This document shows, one piece after another, positions 9,126 through 16,994 of a stretch of DNA of 64,000 nt. This stretch comes from Pseudomonadota bacterium (GTDB taxonomy: Bacteria > Pseudomonadota > Gammaproteobacteria > Xanthomonadales > Xanthomonadaceae). Numbering within the stretch: position 1 is the stretch's first letter; each line of letters begins with the position of its first letter. The stretch lies in contig JAEWJB010000071.1 of assembly GCA_023386795.1 (NCBI GenBank), positions 6,641 through 70,640 on the forward strand, in the 5' to 3' direction. The translations under genes and the position numbers were made by a program. The notes beneath the pieces were generated by a model. It was not told the origin of the DNA and did not search any database. It was given only the letters and a program-made list of their open reading frames with translations.

Positions 9126-10325
9126 TCAGCCCTTGGCGACGGTGGCCACCGCATTGGCCACGTAGTCCAGGTTCTTCTGGCTCAGCGCGGCCACGCAGAT
9201 GCGGCCAGTGCCCACGGCGTAGATCGCGAACTCGTCGCGCAGGCGGTCCACCTGGGCGCGGCTCAGGCCCGAGTAGGAGAACATGCCGGCCTGGCGCTCG
9301 ATGAAGGAGAAATCCCCTGCGCCCAGCGCGTTGAGCTTGCCGACCAGGCCGGCGCGCAGCGCGTGGATGCGCTCGCGCATCTCGGTCAGTTCCTCTTCCC
9401 AGGTCTTGCGCAGCTCCGGGCTGTTGAGCACGCCGGCCACCAGCGCGGCGCCGTGCGTGGACGGGCTGGAATAGATCGTGCGGATGATGCGCTTGACCTG
9501 CGACTGCACGGCCTTGGCCTGCTTCGCATCGGCCGACACCACCGACAGCGCGCCCACGCGCTCGCCGTACAGCGAGAACGACTTGGAGTACGAACTGGCG
9601 ACGACGAAATCCATGTCCATGCCGGCCAGCAGGCGGATCGCATAGGCGTCTTCCTCGATGCCCTTGTCGAAGCCCTGGTAGGCAATGTCCACGAACGGGA
9701 ACAGGCCGCGTTCCTTCAGCAGTTCGGCGACGGTGCGCCACTGTTCCTGGGTCAGGTCCGCGCCGGTCGGGTTGTGGCAGCACGCGTGCAGCAGCACCAC
9801 GCTGCCGCGCTCGAGCTTGCGCAGGTCGGCGAGCATGCCGTCGAAATCCAGCCCATGGCGGGCGGCATCGAAATAGGTGTAGTCGACGACATCGAAGCCG
9901 GCGGCGCCGAACACAGCGCGGTGGTTTTCCCAGCTCGGATTGCTGATGGCCACGGTGCGGGTATCGAGCAGCTTGATCAGCAGGTCCGCGCCCACGCGCA
10001 GGGCACCGCTGCCGCCGATCGTCTGCGAAGTGCTGACGCGGCCGGCTTCCAGCAGCGGCGACTGCTCGCCGAACAGCAGCTTCTGGGTGGCCTGGTCATA
10101 GGCTGCCAGGCCGTCGATCGGCAAGTAGCCGCGCGGCTTGGCATCCAGCGCGAGCTGCTGCTCGATCTGGTACACGGCGCGCAGCAGCGGGATGCGGCCG
10201 TTCTCGTCGTAGTAGATGCCAACGCCCAGGTTGACCTTGTTCGGGCGGGCGTCGGCGTTGTAGGCCTCGGTCAGGCCGAGGATCGGATCGCCCGGAACCT
10301 GTTCGACATTTGCAAAGAAAGACAC
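9126..10325 (-). CDS. tyrB: Aromatic-amino-acid/aspartate aminotransferase (class I)
   Basis: The 399-residue PLP enzyme belongs to the fold-type I AspC/TyrB group. It begins SFFANVEQVPGDPILGL, contains the cofactor-contacting ASNPSWENH-like segment (AISNPSWENHRAVF), HACCHNPTGADLT, the Asp-containing PFVDIAYQGF and the Schiff-base lysine in SSYSKSFSLYGERVG. It transfers amino groups between aspartate, tyrosine or phenylalanine and 2-oxoglutarate. TyrB and AspC cannot be separated by eye. The start is a GTG at 10323-10325, because no ATG precedes the conserved N-terminus; frames running upstream into the TBDR region are spurious. It is divergent from pqqU. Confidence 0.88.
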   Translation of the reverse strand: MSFFANVEQVPGDPILGLTEAYNADARPNKVNLGVGIYYDENGRIPLLRAVYQIEQQLALDAKPRGYLPIDGLAAYDQATQKLLFGEQSPLLEAGRVSTSQTIGGSGALRVGADLLIKLLDTRTVAISNPSWENHRAVFGAAGFDVVDYTYFDAARHGLDFDGMLADLRKLERGSVVLLHACCHNPTGADLTQEQWRTVAELLKERGLFPFVDIAYQGFDKGIEEDAYAIRLLAGMDMDFVVASSYSKSFSLYGERVGALSVVSADAKQAKAVQSQVKRIIRTIYSSPSTHGAALVAGVLNSPELRKTWEEELTEMRERIHALRAGLVGKLNALGAGDFSFIERQAGMFSYSGLSRAQVDRLRDEFAIYAVGTGRICVAALSQKNLDYVANAVATVAKG

Positions 10326-10481
10326 GGCGGTACTCGCTGGAGACGGAATGAGGGGGATGCTTCCGAAAGATGTGCTGCGTGCGGCGCGGCAAAGCGCTTC
10401 ATCGTAACAAAGCAGCGCTGCCGACGGGGGCGAAAACCCGTGCGGATGGGCGTTTGGACAGGCTTGGGCCACAATCGGAGC

Positions 10482-12644
10482 ATGCCCCCATCGTGTCGAC
10501 TGAAACCGTTGGCCGTCGTGCTCGCCGGCCTCGGCGGGCCCCTGGCCTTCGCCGCCGCCGTACAAGCCGCCGCACCCGCAGCGGCCGAGTTGCCTGCCGT
10601 GCAGGTGCAGGCCGCCCGCGTGCGCGGCGTGGACCCGTTCGACCTGCCGTCCTCGTTCAGCGACGTGGACGGCAGCGCCGCCGCCGACCGCCGTGGCGTG
10701 CAGGCCTCCGAACTGCTGGATGGCCTGCCCGGCGTGGTCGCCCGCGATCGCCAGAACTACGCGCAGGACACGCAGCTGTCGATCCGCGGTTTCGGCGCGC
10801 GGTCCACCTTCGGCGTGCGCGGCGTGCGCCTGTACGTGGACGGCGTGCCGGCCACGATGCCCGACGGCCAGGGCCAGCTCTCGCATTTCAACGTGATGGG
10901 CGTGGAGCGGGCCGAGGTGCTGCGCGGCCCGTTCTCCGCGTTGTACGGCAATGCCTCCGGCGGCGTGGTGCAGTGGTGGAGCGGCGCCGGTGCGGCGGGT
11001 GACCCGTGGCGCCTGCGCGCCACCTGGGGCAGCGATGCCAGTTTCACCGCCGGCGCGCAGCTGCGCGGGGCGCAAGGCCCGTTCGACTACAACCTGGCCG
11101 CCAGCCATTTCCAGACCGATGGCTGGCGCGAACACAGCCGGGCGCGGCGCGAATCGCTCAATGGGCGTTTCGGCTGGGCGCTGGCGGAGGACCGGTCGCT
11201 CTCGCTGGTGGTGAACTACCTCGATGCGCCCGACGCGCAGGATCCGCTCGGCCTCACCCGTGCGCAGTTCCAAGCCGACCCGCGCCAGGCCACCGCCGTC
11301 GCCACCCAGTTCGATACGCGCAAATCCGCACGGCAATCACAGGCCGGCCTGGTCTACGAGCAGCAGGCCGGCGCCGGCAGCCTGCGCTTGATGGCCTATG
11401 GCGGGCAGCGCGCGGTCGAACAGTACCTCGCGGTGCCGGTGGCAGTGCAGGCCAATCCGCTGCACGCCGGCGGCGTGGTGGACTTGGAGGGCAGTTACGG
11501 CGGCGCCGATGCGCGCTGGTCATGGCACGGCGAGCTGGCCGGTCGTCCGTTCGACATCACCCTTGGCGGCAACGCCGACCGCCAGCGGCAGCACCGCACC
11601 GGCTACGAGAATTTCGTGGGCAACCAGCTGGGCATCAAAGGCGCGCTGCGCCGCGACCAGCAGGACACGGTGTCGAACGTCGACCAGTTCGCGCAGGCAT
11701 GGTGGCAGTGGAGCCCGCGCTGGTCGGCATTGCTCGGGGTGCGCCACAGCCAGGTGCGCTTCCGTTCGGCAGACGACTACATCACCGCGCGCAATCCCGA
11801 CGACAGCGGCCGCACCGACTATGCCGCCACCACGCCGGTGGCCGGCATCGTGCTGCGGGCCAGTGAGAACCTGCGCCTGCACGCCTCGCTCGGCCGTGGC
11901 TTCGAGACGCCCACTTTCAACGAGCTCGGCTACCGCGCCGATGGCGGCGCGGGCCTGGCGCTGGACCTGCGGCCGGCGACCAGCCGCAATTACGAGCTTG
12001 GCCTGAAATGGCGCGGCGCTGACCAGGCCGCACTGGCCGTGGCGTTGTTCCGGGCCGACACCGACGACGAGCTGGCGGTCGCCAGCAACACCAATGGCCG
12101 CAGCACCTACCGCAACATCGGCCGCACCCGCCGCGAAGGCCTGGAGGCGAGCTGGACCCAACCCCTGGCCGCGCGCAGCCAGTTCGAGCTGGCCTATACC
12201 TGGCTGGACGCCACCGTGCGCCAGGGCTACCTCGTCTGCGCCAACAGCGGCTGCGCGACTCCCGATACCCCGGTGGCCGCGGGCACGGCGCTGCCGGGCG
12301 TACCGCGCCAGCAGTTCTCGGCGCGATGGTCGTGGGCGCCTGGCCGCTGGCGGCTGGCGGCGGACCTCGACGCCGCCGATCGCACGCCGGTCAACGACCT
12401 GGGTCAACAAGCCGCGCCCGGCTATGGCCTGTTGGCAGTGGAGGCCTCGCATGAATGGGTGGCCCCCACGGGGACGTGGCGGGCCTTCGCCCGCGTGGAC
12501 AACCTCTTCGACCGTGCCTATGTGGGCTCGGTGATCGTCAACGACGGCAATGGCCGGTACTACGAGCCCGGTCCCGGCCGGACCTTCCTGCTCGGCCTGG
12601 AATGGCGCTTCGCTGCACCCGGCGGTGCGGCGGCAGCGGATTGA
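10482..12644 (+). CDS. pqqU: TonB-dependent outer-membrane receptor, PqqU/YncD-like
   Basis: The 720-residue protein has a signal peptide (about 1-31), a plug domain and a 22-strand barrel ending in Trp-Arg-Phe plus a short Ala-rich tail. Segments agree closely with my memory of E. coli YncD, renamed PqqU after its role in pyrroloquinoline quinone uptake: RDRQNYAQDTQLSIRGFGAR, RLYVDGVPATMPDGQGQ, EVLRGPFSALYGN, GRGFETPTFNEL and VGSVIVNDGNGRYYEPGPGR. This conservation runs from plug to last strand, so the orthology call is firmer than for most TBDRs. PQQ as ligand is inferred. The downstream adhP product is Zn/NAD-dependent and does not need PQQ. Confidence 0.78.
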   Translation: MPPSCRLKPLAVVLAGLGGPLAFAAAVQAAAPAAAELPAVQVQAARVRGVDPFDLPSSFSDVDGSAAADRRGVQASELLDGLPGVVARDRQNYAQDTQLSIRGFGARSTFGVRGVRLYVDGVPATMPDGQGQLSHFNVMGVERAEVLRGPFSALYGNASGGVVQWWSGAGAAGDPWRLRATWGSDASFTAGAQLRGAQGPFDYNLAASHFQTDGWREHSRARRESLNGRFGWALAEDRSLSLVVNYLDAPDAQDPLGLTRAQFQADPRQATAVATQFDTRKSARQSQAGLVYEQQAGAGSLRLMAYGGQRAVEQYLAVPVAVQANPLHAGGVVDLEGSYGGADARWSWHGELAGRPFDITLGGNADRQRQHRTGYENFVGNQLGIKGALRRDQQDTVSNVDQFAQAWWQWSPRWSALLGVRHSQVRFRSADDYITARNPDDSGRTDYAATTPVAGIVLRASENLRLHASLGRGFETPTFNELGYRADGGAGLALDLRPATSRNYELGLKWRGADQAALAVALFRADTDDELAVASNTNGRSTYRNIGRTRREGLEASWTQPLAARSQFELAYTWLDATVRQGYLVCANSGCATPDTPVAAGTALPGVPRQQFSARWSWAPGRWRLAADLDAADRTPVNDLGQQAAPGYGLLAVEASHEWVAPTGTWRAFARVDNLFDRAYVGSVIVNDGNGRYYEPGPGRTFLLGLEWRFAAPGGAAAAD

Positions 12645-12709
12645 CCGAGATCAACGCCGCGTAACGAATCCGGGCGCATCCTCGCCCCACCCCCACGAGG
12701 AGACCCGGC

Positions 12710-13738
12710 ATGGACAAGACGATGAAGGCAGCGGTAGTACGCGCGTTCGGGCAACCGCTGGTGATCGAGGAAGTGACCGTTCCGCGCCCCGGCGCGGGCG
12801 AGATCCTGGTCAAGATAGAAGCGTGCGGCGTGTGCCACACCGACCTGCACGCCGCCGAAGGCGACTGGCCGGTGAAGCCGAATCCGCCCTTCATCCCCGG
12901 CCACGAAGGCGTGGGCCACGTGGTGGCGGTGGGCGCGAACGTGGACTACGTGAAGGAAGGCGACCGCGTCGGCATTCCATGGCTCTACTCGGCCTGCGGC
13001 CATTGCGAGCACTGCCTGGGCGGTTGGGAGACCCTGTGCGAGACGCAGAAGAACACCGGCTACTCGGTCAACGGCGGTTTCGCCGAGTACGCCCTGGCCG
13101 ACGCGCGCTATGTCGGCCACCTGCCCCGTGAGGTCGGCTTCATCGACGTGGCGCCGGTGCTGTGCGCCGGCGTCACCGTCTACAAGGGACTGAAGGTCAC
13201 CGACACGCGTCCCGGCGAGTGGGTGGTGATCTCCGGGGTCGGCGGCCTTGGCCACATGGCCGTGCAGTACGCCAAGGCAATGGGCCTGAACGTGGCGGCG
13301 GTGGATATCGACGAGGACAAGCTGGCCCTGGCGCGCAGGCTCGGGGCGACGGTGACCGTCAACGCCGCGCAACAGGACCCGGCGGCCTACCTGAAGAAGG
13401 AAATCGGCGGCGCCCACGGCGTGCTGGTCACCGCGGTATCCCCCAAGGCCTTCTCGCAAGCGCTAGGCATGGTCCGGCGTGGCGGCACGGTCTCGCTCAA
13501 CGGCCTGCCGCCGGGCGATTTCCCGCTGGATATCTTCGGCATGGTGCTCAACGGCATCACCGTGCGGGGTTCCATTGTCGGCACCCGGCTGGACTTGCAG
13601 GAGTCGCTGGATTTCGCTGCCCAAGGCAAGGTCGCCGCCACCGTGCATACCGACCGGCTGGAGAACATCAACGACATCTTTGCGCGCATGCACGCCGGCA
13701 AGATCGAAGGCCGCGTCGTGCTCGACATGGCCAGTTGA
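12710..13738 (+). CDS. adhP: Zinc-dependent alcohol dehydrogenase
   Basis: The 342-residue cytosolic enzyme oxidises primary alcohols to aldehydes with NAD+. It has the catalytic zinc site ([15 protein letters not shown] at about 38-52 and GHEGVGHVV), the structural zinc loop with four cysteines ([15 protein letters not shown]), and the Rossmann motif [18 protein letters not shown] followed by the acidic residue of AAVDIDEDK, which favours NAD over NADP. The length and gap-free fit indicate an intact AdhP. The Shine-Dalgarno GAGGAG precedes the ATG. Confidence 0.93.
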   Translation: MDKTMKAAVVRAFGQPLVIEEVTVPRPGAGEILVKIEACGVCHTDLHAAEGDWPVKPNPPFIPGHEGVGHVVAVGANVDYVKEGDRVGIPWLYSACGHCEHCLGGWETLCETQKNTGYSVNGGFAEYALADARYVGHLPREVGFIDVAPVLCAGVTVYKGLKVTDTRPGEWVVISGVGGLGHMAVQYAKAMGLNVAAVDIDEDKLALARRLGATVTVNAAQQDPAAYLKKEIGGAHGVLVTAVSPKAFSQALGMVRRGGTVSLNGLPPGDFPLDIFGMVLNGITVRGSIVGTRLDLQESLDFAAQGKVAATVHTDRLENINDIFARMHAGKIEGRVVLDMAS

Positions 13739-13758
13739 CGCGCCGGCGCGTGGTGCGC

Positions 13759-13926
13759 TCAGCCCGGCGGCTGCCCCGGCAGCCGCGCGGGCGATTCCGC
13801 ATCGCCCGGGATCAGCTCGTCAGGCCGTTCGCCGGCGCCGCGGTCCTCCATCTCCTGGCTGTCGTGCTTGCCGCGCTGTTCGCCGGGCACCGGCGGGGAC
13901 TGTTCGCGCAAGGGATCTCGGGTCAT
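13759..13926 (-). CDS. Small hydrophilic protein (55 aa)
   Basis: A short minus-strand reading frame encodes a Pro-, Glu-, Asp- and Arg-rich peptide (MTRDPLREQSPPVPGEQR, later GERPDELIPGDAE) with no hydrophobic segment. GGAG stands 9 bases before the ATG, and the frame lies in the only gap between adhP and the pre-ku gene without overlap. The composition suggests an intrinsically disordered protein. No function is proposed. Confidence 0.5.
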   Translation of the reverse strand: MTRDPLREQSPPVPGEQRGKHDSQEMEDRGAGERPDELIPGDAESPARLPGQPPG

Positions 13927-14062
13927 GGCGACGGCTCCAGGCTGGGGAGGCCGAGTTCACCGCGAGCGGCGTGAAGGCCGGGGCAAGCGCCGCGATCACG
14001 CTTGTCTAACGGCGGCGGCGTTACTGCTGAGCGCCCCTCCCCGCCGATGCCGGAGCCGCGCC

Positions 14063-14440
14063 ATGCGCACCTTCGAACGTCGTCCCGACCGTCGCCTGTT
14101 TGCCGCCCCGCTGGATCCCCAGCTCCCGGCCCTGTTGCCCGCGCTGGAAAACGGCATCGCGCAGGACTACCGCCACTACAGCCTGGTGGACTACCAGCGC
14201 CGCCGCCGTCGTGGCGGGCCGACCTGGCGCGACCTCTATCCGGCCTACGAATTCGCCCGCCGCACCCATGCTGCCGACTGGCCGCGCGCCCCGGACATCG
14301 ACGACGCGCTGGCTGCGCAATGGGAGCAGATGCGCGGTGCCTCGCGCCTGAGCTGGCGGCGCGCGCGCGCCGTGGTGGAGGACGCCTGGCGCGCGCTGGA
14401 CCACATGCCCGAAGCCGCTGTCCACGGAGTTGCGCACTGA
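14063..14440 (+). CDS. Conserved-type hypothetical protein upstream of ku
   Basis: The 125-residue soluble protein is Arg- and Trp-rich. Its middle part, WRDLYPAYEFARR, and the later WEQMRGASRLSWRRARAVVEDAW resemble a small family of bacterial stress-associated proteins with a Y-x-P-A-Y core and amphipathic helices; that link is from memory and weak. The stop overlaps the Ku start (TGATG), so the two are translationally coupled and probably act in the same stress or repair response. GGAG 7 bases ahead fixes the ATG. Confidence 0.6.
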   Translation: MRTFERRPDRRLFAAPLDPQLPALLPALENGIAQDYRHYSLVDYQRRRRRGGPTWRDLYPAYEFARRTHAADWPRAPDIDDALAAQWEQMRGASRLSWRRARAVVEDAWRALDHMPEAAVHGVAH

Positions 14441-15357
14441 TGGCACGACCGATCTGGACCGGCACGCTTTCCTTCGGCCTGCTCAACGTGCCGGTCTCGT
14501 TGATGTCAGGCGAGCGCAGGACCGACCTGCACTTCCGCATGCTCGATTCGCGCGACAAGAAACCCATCCGCTTCGAGCGCGTCAACGCCGATACCGGCGA
14601 GGAAGTGCCATGGAAGGAGATTGTCAAGGCCTTCGAGTACGACAAGGGCAGCTACGTGGTGCTGGAGGAATCCGATATCCGCTCGGCGGCGCCGGAAACG
14701 CATGAGGCGGTGGAGGTCGAGACCTTTGTCGACGCCGCCGACATCGACCCGCGCTACTACGAGAAGCCCTACATCCTCGTGCCGGGCAAGAAGGCCGAAA
14801 AGGGCTACGTGCTGTTGCGCGAGACCCTGCGTTCGACTGGCAAGGTGGGCATCGCGCGCGTGGTGATCCGTACCCGCGAATACCTGTCGGCGGTGGTCCC
14901 GGAGGGCGACGCGCTGGTGCTGCTGCTGCTGCGCTACCACCAGGAGCTGGTCGACCCGGAGGACTACAAGCTGCCCACCGGCTCGGCCAAGGACTACCGC
15001 ATCACCCCGCGCGAGCAGGAGATGGCCGCGCAGCTGATCGAATCGATGTCCGGGCAATGGAAGCCGCAGGACTTCCACGATGAGTTCCGTGCGCGCCTGG
15101 AGGCCGTGCTGAAGAAGCGCATCAAGGCCAAGGGCGGCACCACGAAGATCGAGGACACCCCTGCGTCGCACGAGGAAGAGGCCACCAACGTGGTCGACTT
15201 CATGTCGCTGCTGCAAAAGAGCCTGAAAGCCAACACGCGCACGCCGGCGAAGAAGACCGCCGCCAAGAAGGCGCCCGCGCGCAAGGCCACGACCAAGAAG
15301 GCGACCAAGGCCACGAAGGCGGCAAAGAAAGCGCCGGCGCGGCGCAAGGCGGGCTGA
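14440..15357 (+). CDS. ku: Non-homologous end-joining protein Ku
   Basis: The 305-residue DNA-end-binding protein forms a homodimeric ring on double-strand breaks and recruits LigD. The N-terminus MARPIWTGTLSFGLLNVPVS is diagnostic; the beta-barrel and bridge regions follow (FERVNADTGEEVPW, KGYVLLRETLRSTGKVGIAR, MAAQLIESMSGQWKPQDF). Residues from about 255 on form a Lys/Ala-rich tail typical of bacterial Ku, expected to bind DNA. It begins one base inside the previous gene's stop codon and is 3 bp ahead of the LigD polymerase gene, so this is a repair operon. Confidence 0.95.
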   Translation: MARPIWTGTLSFGLLNVPVSLMSGERRTDLHFRMLDSRDKKPIRFERVNADTGEEVPWKEIVKAFEYDKGSYVVLEESDIRSAAPETHEAVEVETFVDAADIDPRYYEKPYILVPGKKAEKGYVLLRETLRSTGKVGIARVVIRTREYLSAVVPEGDALVLLLLRYHQELVDPEDYKLPTGSAKDYRITPREQEMAAQLIESMSGQWKPQDFHDEFRARLEAVLKKRIKAKGGTTKIEDTPASHEEEATNVVDFMSLLQKSLKANTRTPAKKTAAKKAPARKATTKKATKATKAAKKAPARRKAG

Positions 15358-15360
15358 GCC

Positions 15361-16242
15361 GTGGCGCCAGCCCGCCAGCCGGCGCGCGAGGTGACCCTCA
15401 CCCATCCCGAGCGGGTGGTGTATGCGGCATCGGGCCTGACCAAGGCCGACGTGGCCGACTATTACCGCGCGGTGGCGCGTTGGCTGTTGCCGGAAGTGGC
15501 ACGCCGGCCGCTGTCGCTGCTGCGTTGCCCGGACGGCGCCGGTGCCGAGTGCTTCTTCCAGAAGCACGTCGGCCGCGGCCTGGGCGCGAACGTGCATGCG
15601 GTCCCGCTGGAACAGAAGAGTGGGGTGGAGGATTACCTCTATATCGAGGACCTCGCCGGCTTGCTGGAACTGGTGCAGATGAACACCTTGGAGCTGCATC
15701 CCTGGGGGGCGACGGTGGACGACCCCGAGCACCCGGACCAGCTGGTGTTCGATCTGGATCCGGGCCAAGGCGTCGCCTGGCGCGACGTCAAGCTGGGGGC
15801 ACGGCAGATCCGCGCCGAGCTTCGCCATTTCGGACTGGAGAGCTTCGTGCGGCTGTCCGGCGGCAAGGGCCTGCATGTCGTGGCGCCGCTGCGGCCGCGC
15901 GCTGGCTGGGACGCGGCGCGCGCCTTCGCCGACCAGCTTGCGCACCGGCTGGCGGAGCGGCATCCCGACCGCTATGTCGCCACGATGAGCAAGGCCAAGC
16001 GCGACGGGGTGATCTTCATCGATTGGCTGCGCAACGCGCGCGGCGCCACCAGCGTGTGCTCCTGGTCGCTGCGCGCCCGCGAGCTGGCCACCGTGGCGAT
16101 GCCCTTGCGCTGGGAAGAACTGTCCCGGATCACCACGCCGCAGGCCTTCCCATTGCCCAAGGCCATGCAGCGCGCCGCCCGGCTGAAGCGGCACCCCTGG
16201 GGCGACTGGCACGCGCTGAAGCAGGTGCTGCCTGAACGATGA
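15361..16242 (+). CDS. ligD: Stand-alone LigD-type polymerase/primase
   Basis: The 293-residue product equals the polymerase module of LigD (archaeo-eukaryotic primase fold) without ligase or phosphoesterase parts. Visible features are the start VTLTHPERVVYAASGLTKAD, the metal-binding FDLDP (two Asp), the SGGKGLHVVAPL nucleotide-binding stretch and the third acidic site in DGVIFIDWLRN. Such proteins fill gaps and add ribonucleotides during Ku-dependent joining. The start is GTG at 15361, 3 bp after ku. The missing ligase must be supplied by a gene outside the window, if the pathway is complete. Confidence 0.9.
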   Translation: MAPARQPAREVTLTHPERVVYAASGLTKADVADYYRAVARWLLPEVARRPLSLLRCPDGAGAECFFQKHVGRGLGANVHAVPLEQKSGVEDYLYIEDLAGLLELVQMNTLELHPWGATVDDPEHPDQLVFDLDPGQGVAWRDVKLGARQIRAELRHFGLESFVRLSGGKGLHVVAPLRPRAGWDAARAFADQLAHRLAERHPDRYVATMSKAKRDGVIFIDWLRNARGATSVCSWSLRARELATVAMPLRWEELSRITTPQAFPLPKAMQRAARLKRHPWGDWHALKQVLPER

Positions 16243-16307
16243 AGCGCCCGGCACGGGCGGCCAGCGCGGTCGCACCGTGTAAAATCGCCTTCTTTTTGGC
16301 TGGAATA

Positions 16308-16994
16308 ATGGCGGAAAGCACGACAAGGGCGCTGGTCTCGGCCCCGCCATTCATTCGCCTGCTGGCCAGCCTGGCGCAAGCCGATGCCGGACGCGCGGCG
16401 CCGGTGCTGACCGAGCGCCTGGGCCAATGGGTCGAATGGAACCACGCGGTCTCGCTGGCCCGCGCGCTGGACCAGCCGCCGCCGCCGGCCCCAGATACTT
16501 TCGGCGAAACCGCGCCCGGCGAGGCCGAATGCGCCCAGGCGCGCGACACGCTGGTGCAGGCCATCACCACCGAACCCCTGCTGGCCCGCCGCCCGGCCCC
16601 GGAAAGCAAGGCTGCCCGGGAATTTGCGCCCTACCAGGAGCGCTGCCTGTCGCTGCAGCGCGCCATGCACAGTGCCACCGGCCGCCTGCGCGGCGCCCTG
16701 CGCGATCGCCTCGCCGCCGGGCCGGAGCCGCTGGCCCGGCTGGCCGAAGTGGACGCGCTGATGGAACAGGTGCTCAGCCCACGGGAACAACGCTGGCTGG
16801 CGTCCGTACCCACCCTGCTGGGCGAGCGGTTTGCGCGGCTGCGCCCGCCCGTTTCCGATGAGGCAGGCGATCCGGCCCCGCCAACCGGCGAGTGGCTCGA
16901 CCTCTTCCGGCAGGACATGCGCGAGCTGCTGCTCGCCGAACTCGACTTCCGTTTCCAACCGCTGGAGGCGCTGCTGGCAGCGCTCCGCGCCTGA
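16308..16994 (+). CDS. DUF3348-family protein
   Basis: The 228-residue cytosolic protein has an early FIRLLASLAQADAG motif, WVEWNHAVSLARAL, a Pro/Ala linker, and a helical C-terminal half ending WLDLFRQDMRELLLAELDFR and QPLEALLAAL. These match my recollection of the DUF3348 family, known mainly from beta- and gammaproteobacteria, always beside DUF802, OmpA and DUF2894 genes. Function is unknown. It is the first gene of a tight four-gene operon; TGTAAAATCG ahead of it may include the promoter -10. The next gene starts immediately after its stop. Confidence 0.78.
   Translation: MAESTTRALVSAPPFIRLLASLAQADAGRAAPVLTERLGQWVEWNHAVSLARALDQPPPPAPDTFGETAPGEAECAQARDTLVQAITTEPLLARRPAPESKAAREFAPYQERCLSLQRAMHSATGRLRGALRDRLAAGPEPLARLAEVDALMEQVLSPREQRWLASVPTLLGERFARLRPPVSDEAGDPAPPTGEWLDLFRQDMRELLLAELDFRFQPLEALLAALRA

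Noticed and set aside
9102..10481. Long plus-strand open frame running into the pqqU gene
   Set aside because: It is antisense to tyrB, is rich in Arg, Ala, Gln and His, and has no family motif; the receptor starts with a signal peptide at 10482.
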